From assembly GCA_035294085.1 (NCBI GenBank), contig DATGLP010000023.1, forward strand, positions 1 through 64,000: a DNA stretch of 64,000 nt, read 5' to 3'. The notes under the pieces are model-generated. The model worked only from the letters and a program-made list of their open reading frames with translations. It was not told the DNA's origin and made no database searches. The DNA is from Acidimicrobiales bacterium. GTDB lineage: Bacteria > Actinomycetota > Acidimicrobiia > Acidimicrobiales > Bog-793. The translations under genes were made by a program, and so were the position numbers. Shown here piece by piece: positions 57,113-64,000 of this stretch (position 1 is its first letter; the number at the start of each line of letters is the position of its first letter).

Positions 57113-57997
57113 TCAGGCGCGCGGGTGCGCCGAGCGGTACACGCCGAGCAGGCGCTCTCGCGAGACGTGCGTGTAGACCTGGGTGGTCCGCAGGCTCGCG
57201 TGGCCGAGGAGCTCCTGGACGACGCGCAGGTCGGCGCCGCCGTCGAGGAGGTGCGTCGCGAAGCTGTGCCGCAGCGCGTGCGGGTGGGTGGGCGAGAGCG
57301 CCCGGCGGTCGAGGATGCGGCGCACGTCGCGAGGTCCGAGCCGGTGCCCGACGCGGTTGACGAAGAGCGCGGCGGGCGGCGTCGCCTCGGTGACGAGGTG
57401 CGCCCGGCCCGACTCGAGGTAGGCGGCGAGCGCCTCCACGCACGGTCCCGACATCGGCACGCGCCGCTGCCGGCGCCCCTTTCCCCAGGCGGTCACGAAG
57501 CCGGCGTCGAGGTCGACGTCGCCGAGGTCCAGGCCGCAGCACTCGCTCACCCGCAGCCCCGAGCCGTAGAGGAGCTCGACGACCGCGTCGTCGCGCCGCT
57601 CGAAGGCTGCGGCGCGCGCGTCCGTCGCCGGGGCGCGCGGCGGCTCGAGGAGCGCGTCGAGCTCCTCGGGGCGCAGCACGCGTGGCAGGCGTGCCGGCCC
57701 GCTCACCGCCGAGAGGCGGCGCGCCGGGTCGCTCCCGCACAGGCCGCGGCGCGCCGCGAAGGCGAAGTAGCGGCGCAGGGAGGCGACCTTGCGGGCGATC
57801 GAGCGCCGCGCGTAGCCGCGCGTCGTGAGGTAGGCGAGGTAGCGACGCAGGAGGAGGCGGTCGACCTCCCCCGGCTCGGCGACCCCCCCGCGCGCCGCCC
57901 AGCTCGCGAAGGCCGCGACGTCGCTCGCGTACGCCCGCACCGTGGCGGGCGAGGAGGCCTGCAGCGAGCGGACGAACGCGTCGATCTCCCAGCTCAC
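57113..57997 (-). CDS. xerC: Tyrosine recombinase XerC/XerD
   Basis: A protein of 294 residues. The N-terminal SAM-like domain has T-V-R-A-Y-A-S-D-V; the catalytic domain has Y-G-S-G-L-R-V-S-E (Arg I), [11 protein letters not shown] (His-x-x-Arg) and the nucleophile in T-T-Q-V-Y-T-H-V. All catalytic residues are present. It resolves chromosome dimers at dif. The position beside rpsB is common in actinobacteria, so it is a housekeeping gene rather than a phage integrase. The GTG is preceded by TAGCAT six bases away. Confidence 0.92.
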   Translation of the reverse strand: MSWEIDAFVRSLQASSPATVRAYASDVAAFASWAARGGVAEPGEVDRLLLRRYLAYLTTRGYARRSIARKVASLRRYFAFAARRGLCGSDPARRLSAVSGPARLPRVLRPEELDALLEPPRAPATDARAAAFERRDDAVVELLYGSGLRVSECCGLDLGDVDLDAGFVTAWGKGRRQRRVPMSGPCVEALAAYLESGRAHLVTEATPPAALFVNRVGHRLGPRDVRRILDRRALSPTHPHALRHSFATHLLDGGADLRVVQELLGHASLRTTQVYTHVSRERLLGVYRSAHPRA

Positions 57998-58003
57998 GCC
58001 GGT

Positions 58004-58009
58004 ATGCTA
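58004..58009 (-). promoter_or_regulatory. -10 box (TAGCAT) of xerC
   Basis: TAGCAT on the minus strand ends six bases before the GTG of xerC, without a Shine-Dalgarno sequence. The same hexamer with the same spacing precedes the glutamate dehydrogenase gene. Confidence 0.55.
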
Positions 58010-58073
58010 CCGGCGGAGCCTCGCGCGGCTGGGGCGGCGCGCGCCACGGCCCGACGCGCGAGAACATAGGCGG

Positions 58074-58766
58074 ATGGCGAGCCACATCCTTCTCGTCGAG
58101 GACGACGAGCGAATCCGGACCTCGATGCGCCTCGCCCTCGAGGACGAGGGCTACGAGCTGAGCGAGGCCTCGAGCGGCGAGGAGGCGCTCGCCCTCTTCG
58201 CCCGGCTCCCCACCGGGCAGCCGTTCGACCTCCTCATCGTCGACATCATGCTCCCGGGCATGGACGGCTTCGCCTGCTGTCGCGAGCTGCGCCGCCAGAG
58301 CACGGTGCCGATCATCATGGTCACGGCGCGCACCGACACCCACGACGTCGTCGCCGGCCTCGAGGCGGGCGCCGACGACTACGTGACGAAGCCGTTCGAG
58401 CCGAAGGAGCTGGCGGCGCGCATCCGCGCGCTGCTGCGCCGGGCGCGCACGACCGACGGCCAGCCGTCGGTCCTCTCCTTCGGCCAGCTCGAGATCCTCC
58501 CCGAGGCCGGCGTCGTGCGCCTCGCGGGCGAGGAGGTCCACCTGACCCGCACCGAGTTCCTCCTCCTGTGCGAGCTCGCCGCCCACGCGGGCAAGGTGCT
58601 CTCGCGCGAGCAGCTCCTCGAGCGCGTCTGGAGCTACGACTACTTCGGCGACGGGCGTCTCGTCGATGTCCACATCCGCCGGCTGCGCACGAAGGTCGAG
58701 CTCGACCCGGCGAACCCGACGCACGTCCTCACCGTGCGCGGGCTCGGCTACAAGCTCGCCCCCTAG
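58074..58766 (+). CDS. mtrA: OmpR-family response regulator, MtrA-like
   Basis: A protein of 230 residues. The receiver has L-V-E-D-D-E (metal-binding acids), [11 protein letters not shown] with phospho-acceptor Asp57, and [10 protein letters not shown]. The winged-helix output has [12 protein letters not shown] and [13 protein letters not shown]. It pairs with the kinase starting five bases downstream; with the GerMN lipoprotein after it, this is the mtrA-mtrB-lpqB arrangement, known in actinobacteria to link cell-wall state to division and DNA replication. Confidence 0.88.
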   Translation: MASHILLVEDDERIRTSMRLALEDEGYELSEASSGEEALALFARLPTGQPFDLLIVDIMLPGMDGFACCRELRRQSTVPIIMVTARTDTHDVVAGLEAGADDYVTKPFEPKELAARIRALLRRARTTDGQPSVLSFGQLEILPEAGVVRLAGEEVHLTRTEFLLLCELAAHAGKVLSREQLLERVWSYDYFGDGRLVDVHIRRLRTKVELDPANPTHVLTVRGLGYKLAP

Positions 58767-58771
58767 CGCCG

Positions 58772-60343
58772 ATGCGCGCCCGGTTCCGACCGCTGCGCCG
58801 CCGGCGCCGGGCGCGCCGAGCCCGCATCGGGCTGCGGACGCGCATCTCGATCAGCTTCGCCCTCGGCGCGCTCGCCCTGTCGGTGGCCCTCGCCACCGCC
58901 ACCTACCTCACCGTCCGCTCGTCGATCCTCCACCAGGAGGAGAGCTCGATCGAGAGCACCGTGTTCGCCAACGCGCTGCGGGTGCGCAACGCGCTCGAGG
59001 GCAACCCCTCCCAGCTCGTCGCCATCCTCGCGCAGGTGGACGCCTCCTCCCGCCCACCCGGCGCGGCCTGCCTCGGGCCTCGGGCGACGCCGCAGTGCTC
59101 CTACTCGCTCCTCCTGCGCGGCGGCCAGTGGCACTCCACCCAGCTCAGTCCGATCGACCTGCCCACCTCGCTGCTCGACACGGCGATCGGCGGGACGCCG
59201 GCCGAGCAGATCTTCGCCCTGAACGGGGCCCCGGTGATCGCCGTCGGCGTCCCGATCCGGGCCATGCACGCCTACTTCGTCGAGGTCTTCTCCCTCGACG
59301 AGGTGGCGCGCACGCTGCGCATCCTGCTCGCCTCGCTCGTCGCCGCGGCGCTCGCCACCGCCCTCGCCGGCGCCGTCCTCGGCCGGTGGGCGGCGAAGCG
59401 CCTCATGCGCCCGCTGCGCGACGTCGCCCAGGCGGCCCGCGCGATCGCGAGCGGCCGGCTCGACACGCGCCTCGAGACGGCGGACGTGAGCGACCTCGCC
59501 GTGCTCGCGTCCTCCTTCAACCAGATGGTCGACCGCCTCCAGCAGCGCATCGAGCGGGACGCCCGCTTCACCTCCGACGTGAGCCACGAGCTGCGCTCGC
59601 CCCTCACGACGGTGACGGCCGCCCTGAGCGTCCTCGAGGCGAGGCGCGCCGGGCTGCCGGAGCGCTCGCGCCAAGCGCTCGACCTGCTCGCCGCCGAGCT
59701 GCGGCGCTTCCAGCGGATGGTCGTCGACCTGCTCGAGATCTCCCGGCTCGACGGCGGGGCCGAGGCGCTCGACCTGCGCCCCACGAGCGTCGCTCGCCTC
59801 CTCAGCCACGCCGTGGGAGCCGCCGACCCCGCCGTGCCGACGGCCGTCGCCCCCGAGCTCGCCGGGCGCGACGTCCTCGTCGACCGCCGGCGCTTCGAGC
59901 GCATCGTCGCCAACCTCGTCGAGAACGCGGCCCGCTACGCCGGGGGCGCGACGCGCGTCGCGGCGGAGGCGTGCGGCGAGACGGCGGTCCGCATCTGCGT
60001 CGAGGACGCCGGCCCGGGCGTGCCGCCCGAGGAGCGCGAGCGGATCTTCGAGCGCTTCGCCCGCGGCTCGCACGCCGCCGGGCGCCGCGGCGCGGGGGAC
60101 GGCACCGGGCTCGGCCTCGCGCTCGTCGCCGAGCACACGAGGCTCCTCGGCGGCCGGGTGTGGGTCGAGGACCGCCCGGGGGGCGGCGCGCGCTTCGTCG
60201 TCGAGCTCCCCCTCGCGCCCCGGGGTCTCGACGAGCTCGAGGACGGCGAGGAGTACGCCGAGGACGAGGCGACGGGCGGCGGCGCCCCGGCGCCGGTGCC
60301 GCTCGCCTCGGGGGACGGTTCGCCGGGGGTGGCGGCACGGTGA
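58772..60343 (+). CDS. mtrB: Sensor histidine kinase, MtrB-like
   Basis: A protein of 523 residues. Two membrane helices (about 31-52 and 185-205) flank an extracellular sensor of about 130 residues with one cysteine pair. A HAMP region is followed by the phospho-acceptor box [12 protein letters not shown] (His272). The ATPase domain has [17 protein letters not shown] and G-T-G-L-G-L-A-L-V. An acidic, low-complexity tail of about 40 residues ends it. Its stop overlaps the start of the lipoprotein gene by four bases. Confidence 0.88.
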   Translation: MRARFRPLRRRRRARRARIGLRTRISISFALGALALSVALATATYLTVRSSILHQEESSIESTVFANALRVRNALEGNPSQLVAILAQVDASSRPPGAACLGPRATPQCSYSLLLRGGQWHSTQLSPIDLPTSLLDTAIGGTPAEQIFALNGAPVIAVGVPIRAMHAYFVEVFSLDEVARTLRILLASLVAAALATALAGAVLGRWAAKRLMRPLRDVAQAARAIASGRLDTRLETADVSDLAVLASSFNQMVDRLQQRIERDARFTSDVSHELRSPLTTVTAALSVLEARRAGLPERSRQALDLLAAELRRFQRMVVDLLEISRLDGGAEALDLRPTSVARLLSHAVGAADPAVPTAVAPELAGRDVLVDRRRFERIVANLVENAARYAGGATRVAAEACGETAVRICVEDAGPGVPPEERERIFERFARGSHAAGRRGAGDGTGLGLALVAEHTRLLGGRVWVEDRPGGGARFVVELPLAPRGLDELEDGEEYAEDEATGGGAPAPVPLASGDGSPGVAAR

Positions 60344-60972
60344 CGCGGACCCGGATCGGGGCAGCGCTCGCCGCGCTGGCGCTCGGGCTGGCGCTCGGCG
60401 GCTGCGGCATCCCCATGGACGGCGCCGCGCACACGCTCTCGACGGACGCCATCCCCGCCGACCTGCTCGCGCCCTACGGCAGGTCCACCACGCCGACGAC
60501 GCTCCAGCGGGGCACCTACCACTTCCTCGTGTACTTCCTCTCCCCCGCCGGCTACCTCGTGCCCGAGCGGCGCTACGTCTCCCAGCCGCCGACCGCCGAC
60601 GACGCCCTCGACTTCCTCGACCTCGGACCGACCGCCTCCGAGGGTCGCGCCGGCGTGACGACGGCGCTCAGCCAGCCGCCCCACGAGCCCGCGCTCACGC
60701 CGATCGCCATCAACGCGAGGACCGGCGTGGCGACCGTCACCCTCGACCACACCTTCGACTCCATCTTCGGCGTGCAGCTCTACGAGGCGCTCGGCCAGAT
60801 CGTCTACACCCTCACCGAGCCGGGCTACGGCATCCGCAAGGTGACCTTCCTCTTCGACGGCGTGCCCGAGAACTACCTGCCGAACGGCACCTTCACGCTG
60901 CGTCCCGTGGACCGCGCCGACTACGCGGCGCTCGTCGCGCCCGCGAGCGGCCGCCGGGTCGGCGCCCGCTGA
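60340..60972 (+). CDS. GerMN-domain lipoprotein, short LpqB-like
   Basis: A protein of 210 residues. The signal ends at the lipobox L-G-G-C (Cys22), followed by G-I-P-M-D-G. The GerMN domain covers about 60-200 (Y-H-F-L-V-Y-F-L-S, N-A-R-T-G-V-A-T-V-T-L-D, A-L-G-Q-I-V-Y-T-L-T). LpqB of mycobacteria has a GerMN part and a long beta-propeller; here the propeller is absent and the protein ends after GerMN. It is known to modulate MtrB sensing, and the position next to mtrAB supports that role. Confidence 0.78.
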   Translation: MTRTRIGAALAALALGLALGGCGIPMDGAAHTLSTDAIPADLLAPYGRSTTPTTLQRGTYHFLVYFLSPAGYLVPERRYVSQPPTADDALDFLDLGPTASEGRAGVTTALSQPPHEPALTPIAINARTGVATVTLDHTFDSIFGVQLYEALGQIVYTLTEPGYGIRKVTFLFDGVPENYLPNGTFTLRPVDRADYAALVAPASGRRVGAR

Positions 60973-61005
60973 GCATCCTCGTCGGGATCGCGCTCCGCCG
61001 CGCTC

Positions 61006-61035
61006 GCGCGCCTCGCGGGCGCCAGCGAGGCGCGC
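61006..61035. terminator. Stem-loop terminator between convergent genes
   Basis: GCGCGCCTCGC (61006-61016) pairs perfectly with GCGAGGCGCGC (61025-61035), an 11-bp stem with an 8-base loop. It lies between the lpqB-like and rsfS genes, which converge. No U tract. Confidence 0.7.
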
Positions 61036-61089
61036 AGGAGACGGTGCCCAGCGCTCGGCGGGGTGCGAACCCGGGGCGGCGCTGCCCGG

Positions 61090-61512
61090 CTACGTGCTCG
61101 CCGCGCCGGCCGGCTCGGCGACCACGCCGTCGAAGGGCACCCGCCTCGCGTCGGACCACAGGCGCTCGAGGCCGTAGTACTCGCGCTCGTGCCGGTCGAA
61201 GACGTGCACGACGAAGTCCCCGTAGTCGAGGAGGACCCAGCGCGCCTCGCGCAGCCCCTCGGTCCGGCGCTCGGCGCCGCCCGCCTGGCGGACACGCCGT
61301 GAGACCTCGTCGACGATGGCACGCACCTGGCGGTCGTTGCGGCCGCTCGCGACGACGAAGTAGTCGGTGATGCCGATGAGCGGCCCGACGTCGAGGATCA
61401 CGGTCTCGTCGTGCGACTTCGCCGCGGCGGCGCGCGCCGCGGCGAGGACGTGCTCGAAGCTCAACGCGCCCCGCGCGGGCTCGCGAGGCGCCCCCCGCGC
61501 CCCGGTGGCCAC
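61090..61512 (-). CDS. rsfS: Ribosomal silencing factor RsfS
   Basis: A protein of about 140 residues. The DUF143 core is clear: V-I-L-D-V-G-P-L-I-G-I-T-D-Y-F-V-V-A-S-G-R-N-D-R-Q, and L-L-D-Y-G-D-F-V-V-H-V-F-D-R-H-E-R-E-Y-Y-G-L-E-R-L-W. It binds L14 and blocks subunit joining in starvation. The start is uncertain: GTG at 61512 or an internal TTG about 17 codons later (L-S-F-E-H-V). It follows nadD closely, a common pairing. Confidence 0.9.
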   Translation of the reverse strand: MATGARGAPREPARGALSFEHVLAAARAAAAKSHDETVILDVGPLIGITDYFVVASGRNDRQVRAIVDEVSRRVRQAGGAERRTEGLREARWVLLDYGDFVVHVFDRHEREYYGLERLWSDARRVPFDGVVAEPAGAAST

Positions 61513-61537
61513 CCTCGAGCGACGGCAAGCGACCGTG

Positions 61538-62188
61538 TCATTCCGCCCCAGCGTACAGCCGCCGCTCTCGGATGAGGCGGATGGCCTGCTCGGGCACGAG
61601 GAACTCGAGCGGGCGCCCCGTGGCCGCCCGCTCGCGCAGCTCGGTGCTCGACAGCTCGAGGCCCGGGATCTCGACCGTCGTGACGCGGAACCCGGCGAGC
61701 TCGCCGGCGGCGCGCTCCAGGCGCGCGCCAGGCCGGTTGACGACGGCGAGGGTGACGAGACGGCGCACCTCGTCGAGCCGCTCCCAGGTACCGAGCCCGG
61801 CGGCCACGTCGGCGCCGACGAGGAGGAACAGCTCGGCCCCGGGGTAACGACGGGCCAGCTCGGCGGCCGTGTCGGCGGTGTAGGAGGGCCCGCCCCGCTC
61901 GATCTCGATCGAGCTCGCCTCGAGGCCCTCCACGCCCGCGATGGCAGCCTCGACGAGCGCGAGGCGGTCCAGCGCCGGCGTGACGGCGCGCCCACCCACC
62001 TTCTGCCACGGCTCGTTCGCGACGACGAGCAGGACGCGGTCGAGGCGCAGGTCGTGGCGAGCGTTCACCGCGGCCACGAGGTGGCCGACGTGGATGGGGT
62101 CGAAGGTGCCCCCGAAGATGCCGAGGCGGGCGATGCCCGGGTGCGCCCTCGGCTCGCGGCGTCTCTCGGAATGCGTCGCTCGCGCCAC
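61538..62188 (-). CDS. nadD: Nicotinate-nucleotide adenylyltransferase
   Basis: A protein of 216 residues. G-I-F-G-G-T-F-D-P-I-H-V-G-H is the nucleotidyl-transferase motif near residue 23; E-L-S-S-T-E-L-R-E-R is the second ATP motif. It makes deamido-NAD in NAD synthesis. The GTG start has TAGTCT six bases upstream, so it is probably leaderless. Divergent from aroG, with about 90 bases between. Confidence 0.95.
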   Translation of the reverse strand: MARATHSERRREPRAHPGIARLGIFGGTFDPIHVGHLVAAVNARHDLRLDRVLLVVANEPWQKVGGRAVTPALDRLALVEAAIAGVEGLEASSIEIERGGPSYTADTAAELARRYPGAELFLLVGADVAAGLGTWERLDEVRRLVTLAVVNRPGARLERAAGELAGFRVTTVEIPGLELSSTELRERAATGRPLEFLVPEQAIRLIRERRLYAGAE

Positions 62189-62194
62189 TGCGGC

Positions 62195-62200
62195 AGACTA
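62195..62200 (-). promoter_or_regulatory. -10 box (TAGTCT) of nadD
   Basis: TAGTCT on the minus strand ends exactly six bases before the GTG of nadD. Confidence 0.5.
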
Positions 62201-62263
62201 GGCGACCGGTCGCAGCCGGCAGCGCCCACAGGCCCGTGCCCACCGCAGCCGCGGTAGGGCGCC

Positions 62264-62269
62264 TAGGCT
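62264..62269 (+). promoter_or_regulatory. -10 box (TAGGCT) of the DAHP synthase gene
   Basis: TAGGCT ends exactly six bases before the ATG at 62276, without a Shine-Dalgarno sequence. Back-to-back leaderless promoters therefore drive nadD and this gene. Confidence 0.55.
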
Positions 62270-62275
62270 TGCTGC

Positions 62276-63670
62276 ATGGCGACGACGCACCCCGAGTCCC
62301 ACGGGCGCGCCCGACCCGACGGCCGTCCGGCGGCGGCCTGGACGCCGCAGGCCTGGCGCGAGCGCCCGGCCGTGCAGCTGCCCGAGTGGCCCGACGCCGA
62401 CGCCCTCGAGGCGGCGCGGCGCGAGCTCGCCGCGCTCCCGCCGCTCGTGTTCGCCGGCGAGGCGCGGCGCCTCAAGCGGGCGCTCGGCGCGGTCGTGAAC
62501 GGCCGCGCCTTCCTCCTGCAGGCCGGGGACTGCGCCGAGTCGTTCAACGACCTGAGCGCCGACTCGATCCGCGACAAGCTGAAGGTCATCTTGCAGATGG
62601 CCGTCGTCCTCACCTACGGGGCCGGCGTGCCGGTCGTCAAGCTCGGCCGCATCGCCGGTCAGTTCGCGAAGCCGCGCTCGTCACCGGTGGAGCGGGTCGG
62701 CAACGTCGAGATGCCGGCGTTCCGCGGCCACATCGTGAACGACGACGCGCCCATCCCCGCGGCGCGCGTCCCCGACCCCTGGCGCATGGTCACCGCCTAC
62801 CACCACGCCGCGTCGACGCTCAACCTCCTGCGCGCCTTCACGAAGGGCGGCTTCGCCGATCTCTCGCAGGTGCACGCCTGGAACCAGGAGTTCGTCGCGA
62901 CGAGCGCCGAGGGCCGCCGCTACGAGGCGATCGCCGAGGAGATCGACCGGGCGCTCGCCTTCATGGCCGCGTGCGGGGTCGACCTCTCGCACGAGGCCCC
63001 GATCCAGCAGGTGGACCTCTACACGAGCCACGAGGCGCTCCTCCTCGACTACGAGGAGGCGCTGACGCGCGTCGACTCGCTCACCGGCGACTACTACGAC
63101 TGCTCGGCGCACATGCTCTGGATCGGCGAGCGCACCCGTCAGCTCGACGGCGCGCACGTCACCTTCCTCGCCGGCGTGCGGAATCCCGTCGGCGTCAAGC
63201 TCGGGCCCGCGGCCACCCCCGAGGAGGTGCTCGCCCTCTGCGAGGCGCTGAACCCCGAGCGCGAGCCGGGCCGGCTGACGCTCATCACGCGCCTCGGCGT
63301 CGACAAGGTGACCACGCTCCTGCCGCCGCTCGTGCGCGCCGTGGCGGACGCCGGGCACCCGGTCGTGTGGGCCTGCGACCCGATGCACGGCAACACCTTC
63401 ACCTCCGAGGGAGGTCGCAAGACGCGCCACTTCGACGACGTGCTCGGCGAGATCCGCGGCTTCTTCTCGGTCCATCGCGCCGAGGGGACCTGGCCGGGTG
63501 GGGTGCACGTCGAGCTCACCGGCGACGACGTCACCGAGTGCCTCGGGGGCGTGGAGGACATCCTCGAGGAGCACCTCCCGCTGCGCTACACGACCACCTG
63601 CGATCCCCGCCTCAACGCCCGCCAGTCGATCGACCTGGCGTTCCGAGTCGCCGAGCTGCTCCGGAGCTGA
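62276..63670 (+). CDS. aroG: 3-deoxy-7-phosphoheptulonate synthase, class II
   Basis: A protein of 464 residues, as in the class II (plant/mycobacterial) enzymes. L-L-Q-A-G-D-C-A-E-S-F gives a metal-binding cysteine; K-L-G-R-I-A-G-Q-F-A-K-P-R-S-S-P, R-N-P-V-G-V-K-L-G-P and W-A-C-D-P-M-H-G-N-T are further active-site blocks. It catalyses the first step of aromatic amino acid synthesis. The stop shares a base with the start of the next gene (TGATG). Confidence 0.95.
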   Translation: MATTHPESHGRARPDGRPAAAWTPQAWRERPAVQLPEWPDADALEAARRELAALPPLVFAGEARRLKRALGAVVNGRAFLLQAGDCAESFNDLSADSIRDKLKVILQMAVVLTYGAGVPVVKLGRIAGQFAKPRSSPVERVGNVEMPAFRGHIVNDDAPIPAARVPDPWRMVTAYHHAASTLNLLRAFTKGGFADLSQVHAWNQEFVATSAEGRRYEAIAEEIDRALAFMAACGVDLSHEAPIQQVDLYTSHEALLLDYEEALTRVDSLTGDYYDCSAHMLWIGERTRQLDGAHVTFLAGVRNPVGVKLGPAATPEEVLALCEALNPEREPGRLTLITRLGVDKVTTLLPPLVRAVADAGHPVVWACDPMHGNTFTSEGGRKTRHFDDVLGEIRGFFSVHRAEGTWPGGVHVELTGDDVTECLGGVEDILEEHLPLRYTTTCDPRLNARQSIDLAFRVAELLRS

Positions 63671-64000
63671 TGCGGCGCCCCTGCTGGCGCTCGAGGGCGC
63701 CGTCCCTCCTCGCGCCCGGGCTGCTCGCGCTCGCCTGCGCGGCGCTCGCCGCGCCGCGACCGGCCGCGGCCGCCGCGCCGACGACGTCCGAGGCGAGCGG
63801 CCCGGCGGGCTCGACGACCACGACGACGCCGCCGGCGCAATCGTCGTGCTTCCCGCCGACCCTGCCCACGACGACCACCACGACGAGCACCACCACGACG
63901 AGCACCACCACGACGAGCACGAGCACGACGAGCACCACCACGACGAGCACGAGCACGTCGACGACGAGCACCACGACGCCCTCGAGCACGACGAGCACCA
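63670..64000 (+). CDS. Secreted Ser/Thr-rich protein, cut by window edge
   Basis: An ATG overlaps the DAHP synthase stop (TGATG) and the frame stays open to the end of the window (110 codons visible). A signal peptide (A-P-G-L-L-A-L-A-C-A-A-L-A-A, cleavage near A-A-A-A) is followed by S-C-F-P-P-T-L-P and a growing Thr/Ser linker. Such linkers precede cell-wall or catalytic domains in secreted actinobacterial proteins, but the functional domain lies outside the window. No function can be named. Confidence 0.7.
   Translation, partial: MRRPCWRSRAPSLLAPGLLALACAALAAPRPAAAAAPTTSEASGPAGSTTTTTPPAQSSCFPPTLPTTTTTTSTTTTSTTTTSTSTTSTTTTSTSTSTTSTTTPSSTTST
63871..64000 (+). repeat. (ACGAGCACC)n-like low-complexity repeat coding for Thr/Ser
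   Basis: Short units of ACGACGAGCACC and ACGAGC alternate for at least 130 bases and run out of the window. Most units are multiples of three, so slippage would alter linker length in frame. Confidence 0.8.

Noticed and set aside
57113-57997. XerC-like recombinase considered as an integrase of a mobile element
   Set aside because: It sits in the conserved rpsB neighbourhood with no attachment repeats or phage genes, so a housekeeping dimer-resolution role is far more likely.
63871-64000. Short repeats at the right edge considered as a CRISPR array
   Set aside because: Units are 6-12 bases with no spacers and translate in frame to a Thr/Ser linker after a signal peptide.

Overview
The window is very GC-rich bacterial DNA, densely packed, with GTG and TTG starts and 4-base GTGA/ATGA overlaps between consecutive genes. 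The gene content is actinobacterial: pafB/pafC WYL regulators, an mtrA-mtrB-lpqB-like set, F420 biosynthesis (cofC), class II DAHP synthase, an HU protein with a basic tail, and the run rpsB-tsf-pyrH-frr-cdsA-dxr-rseP-ispG. The Ser/Thr (STTT) linkers in secreted proteins and the many leaderless genes with a TAnnnT box just before the start codon suggest an Acidimicrobiia-like lineage. That placement is an inference.

Layout. 1-2260 is an accessory segment abutting tRNA-Val: an IS-like end cutting a decayed IS1380-type transposase, a toxin-antitoxin pair, and an unrecognised membrane protein overlapping a 52-aa ORF. 2393-8861 holds a lipoprotein, glutamate dehydrogenase, a DMT transporter, the operon gpsA-rpiB-rnhB, and the divergent pair cofC / PIG-L deacetylase. 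8927-13120 holds HU and a convergent pair: a VirD4/TraG-like coupling ATPase and a MobF relaxase whose helicase half has lost its ATPase motifs. 13155-18169 holds pafC, pafB, a small lipoprotein, a YbhN-type membrane protein and a cyclopropane fatty acid synthase. 18221-32279 is a cell-surface region: a SpoIID-like protein, four glycosyltransferase genes, a Wzm/Wzt polysaccharide exporter, two small helical proteins and two tandem secreted propeller-like proteins.

32257-41598 holds clpP, tRNA-Leu, a methyltransferase, a SIMPL protein / membrane protein / sigma factor operon, GYD and NUDIX proteins, a lipoprotein alpha/beta-hydrolase homologue lacking its catalytic Ser and His, a class III aminotransferase and a GT-C glycosyltransferase. 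41853-45945 is an SbcD/YhaO-like nuclease with a YhaN-like ATPase. 45942-48821 is a VKOR, a DUF929 thioredoxin-like protein and an Eis-like acetyltransferase. 48824-56981 (minus strand) runs rpsB to ispG, joining translation, isoprenoid, phospholipid and membrane-proteolysis functions. 57113-64000 has xerC, the two-component system with its lipoprotein, rsfS, nadD, aroG and a secreted protein cut by the window edge.

The best candidates for something new are the domesticated-looking coupling ATPase plus ATPase-dead relaxase with no secretion system around them, the membrane protein/small protein pair beside tRNA-Val, the tandem secreted propeller paralogues next to the polysaccharide cluster, and the pseudo-hydrolase lipoprotein.
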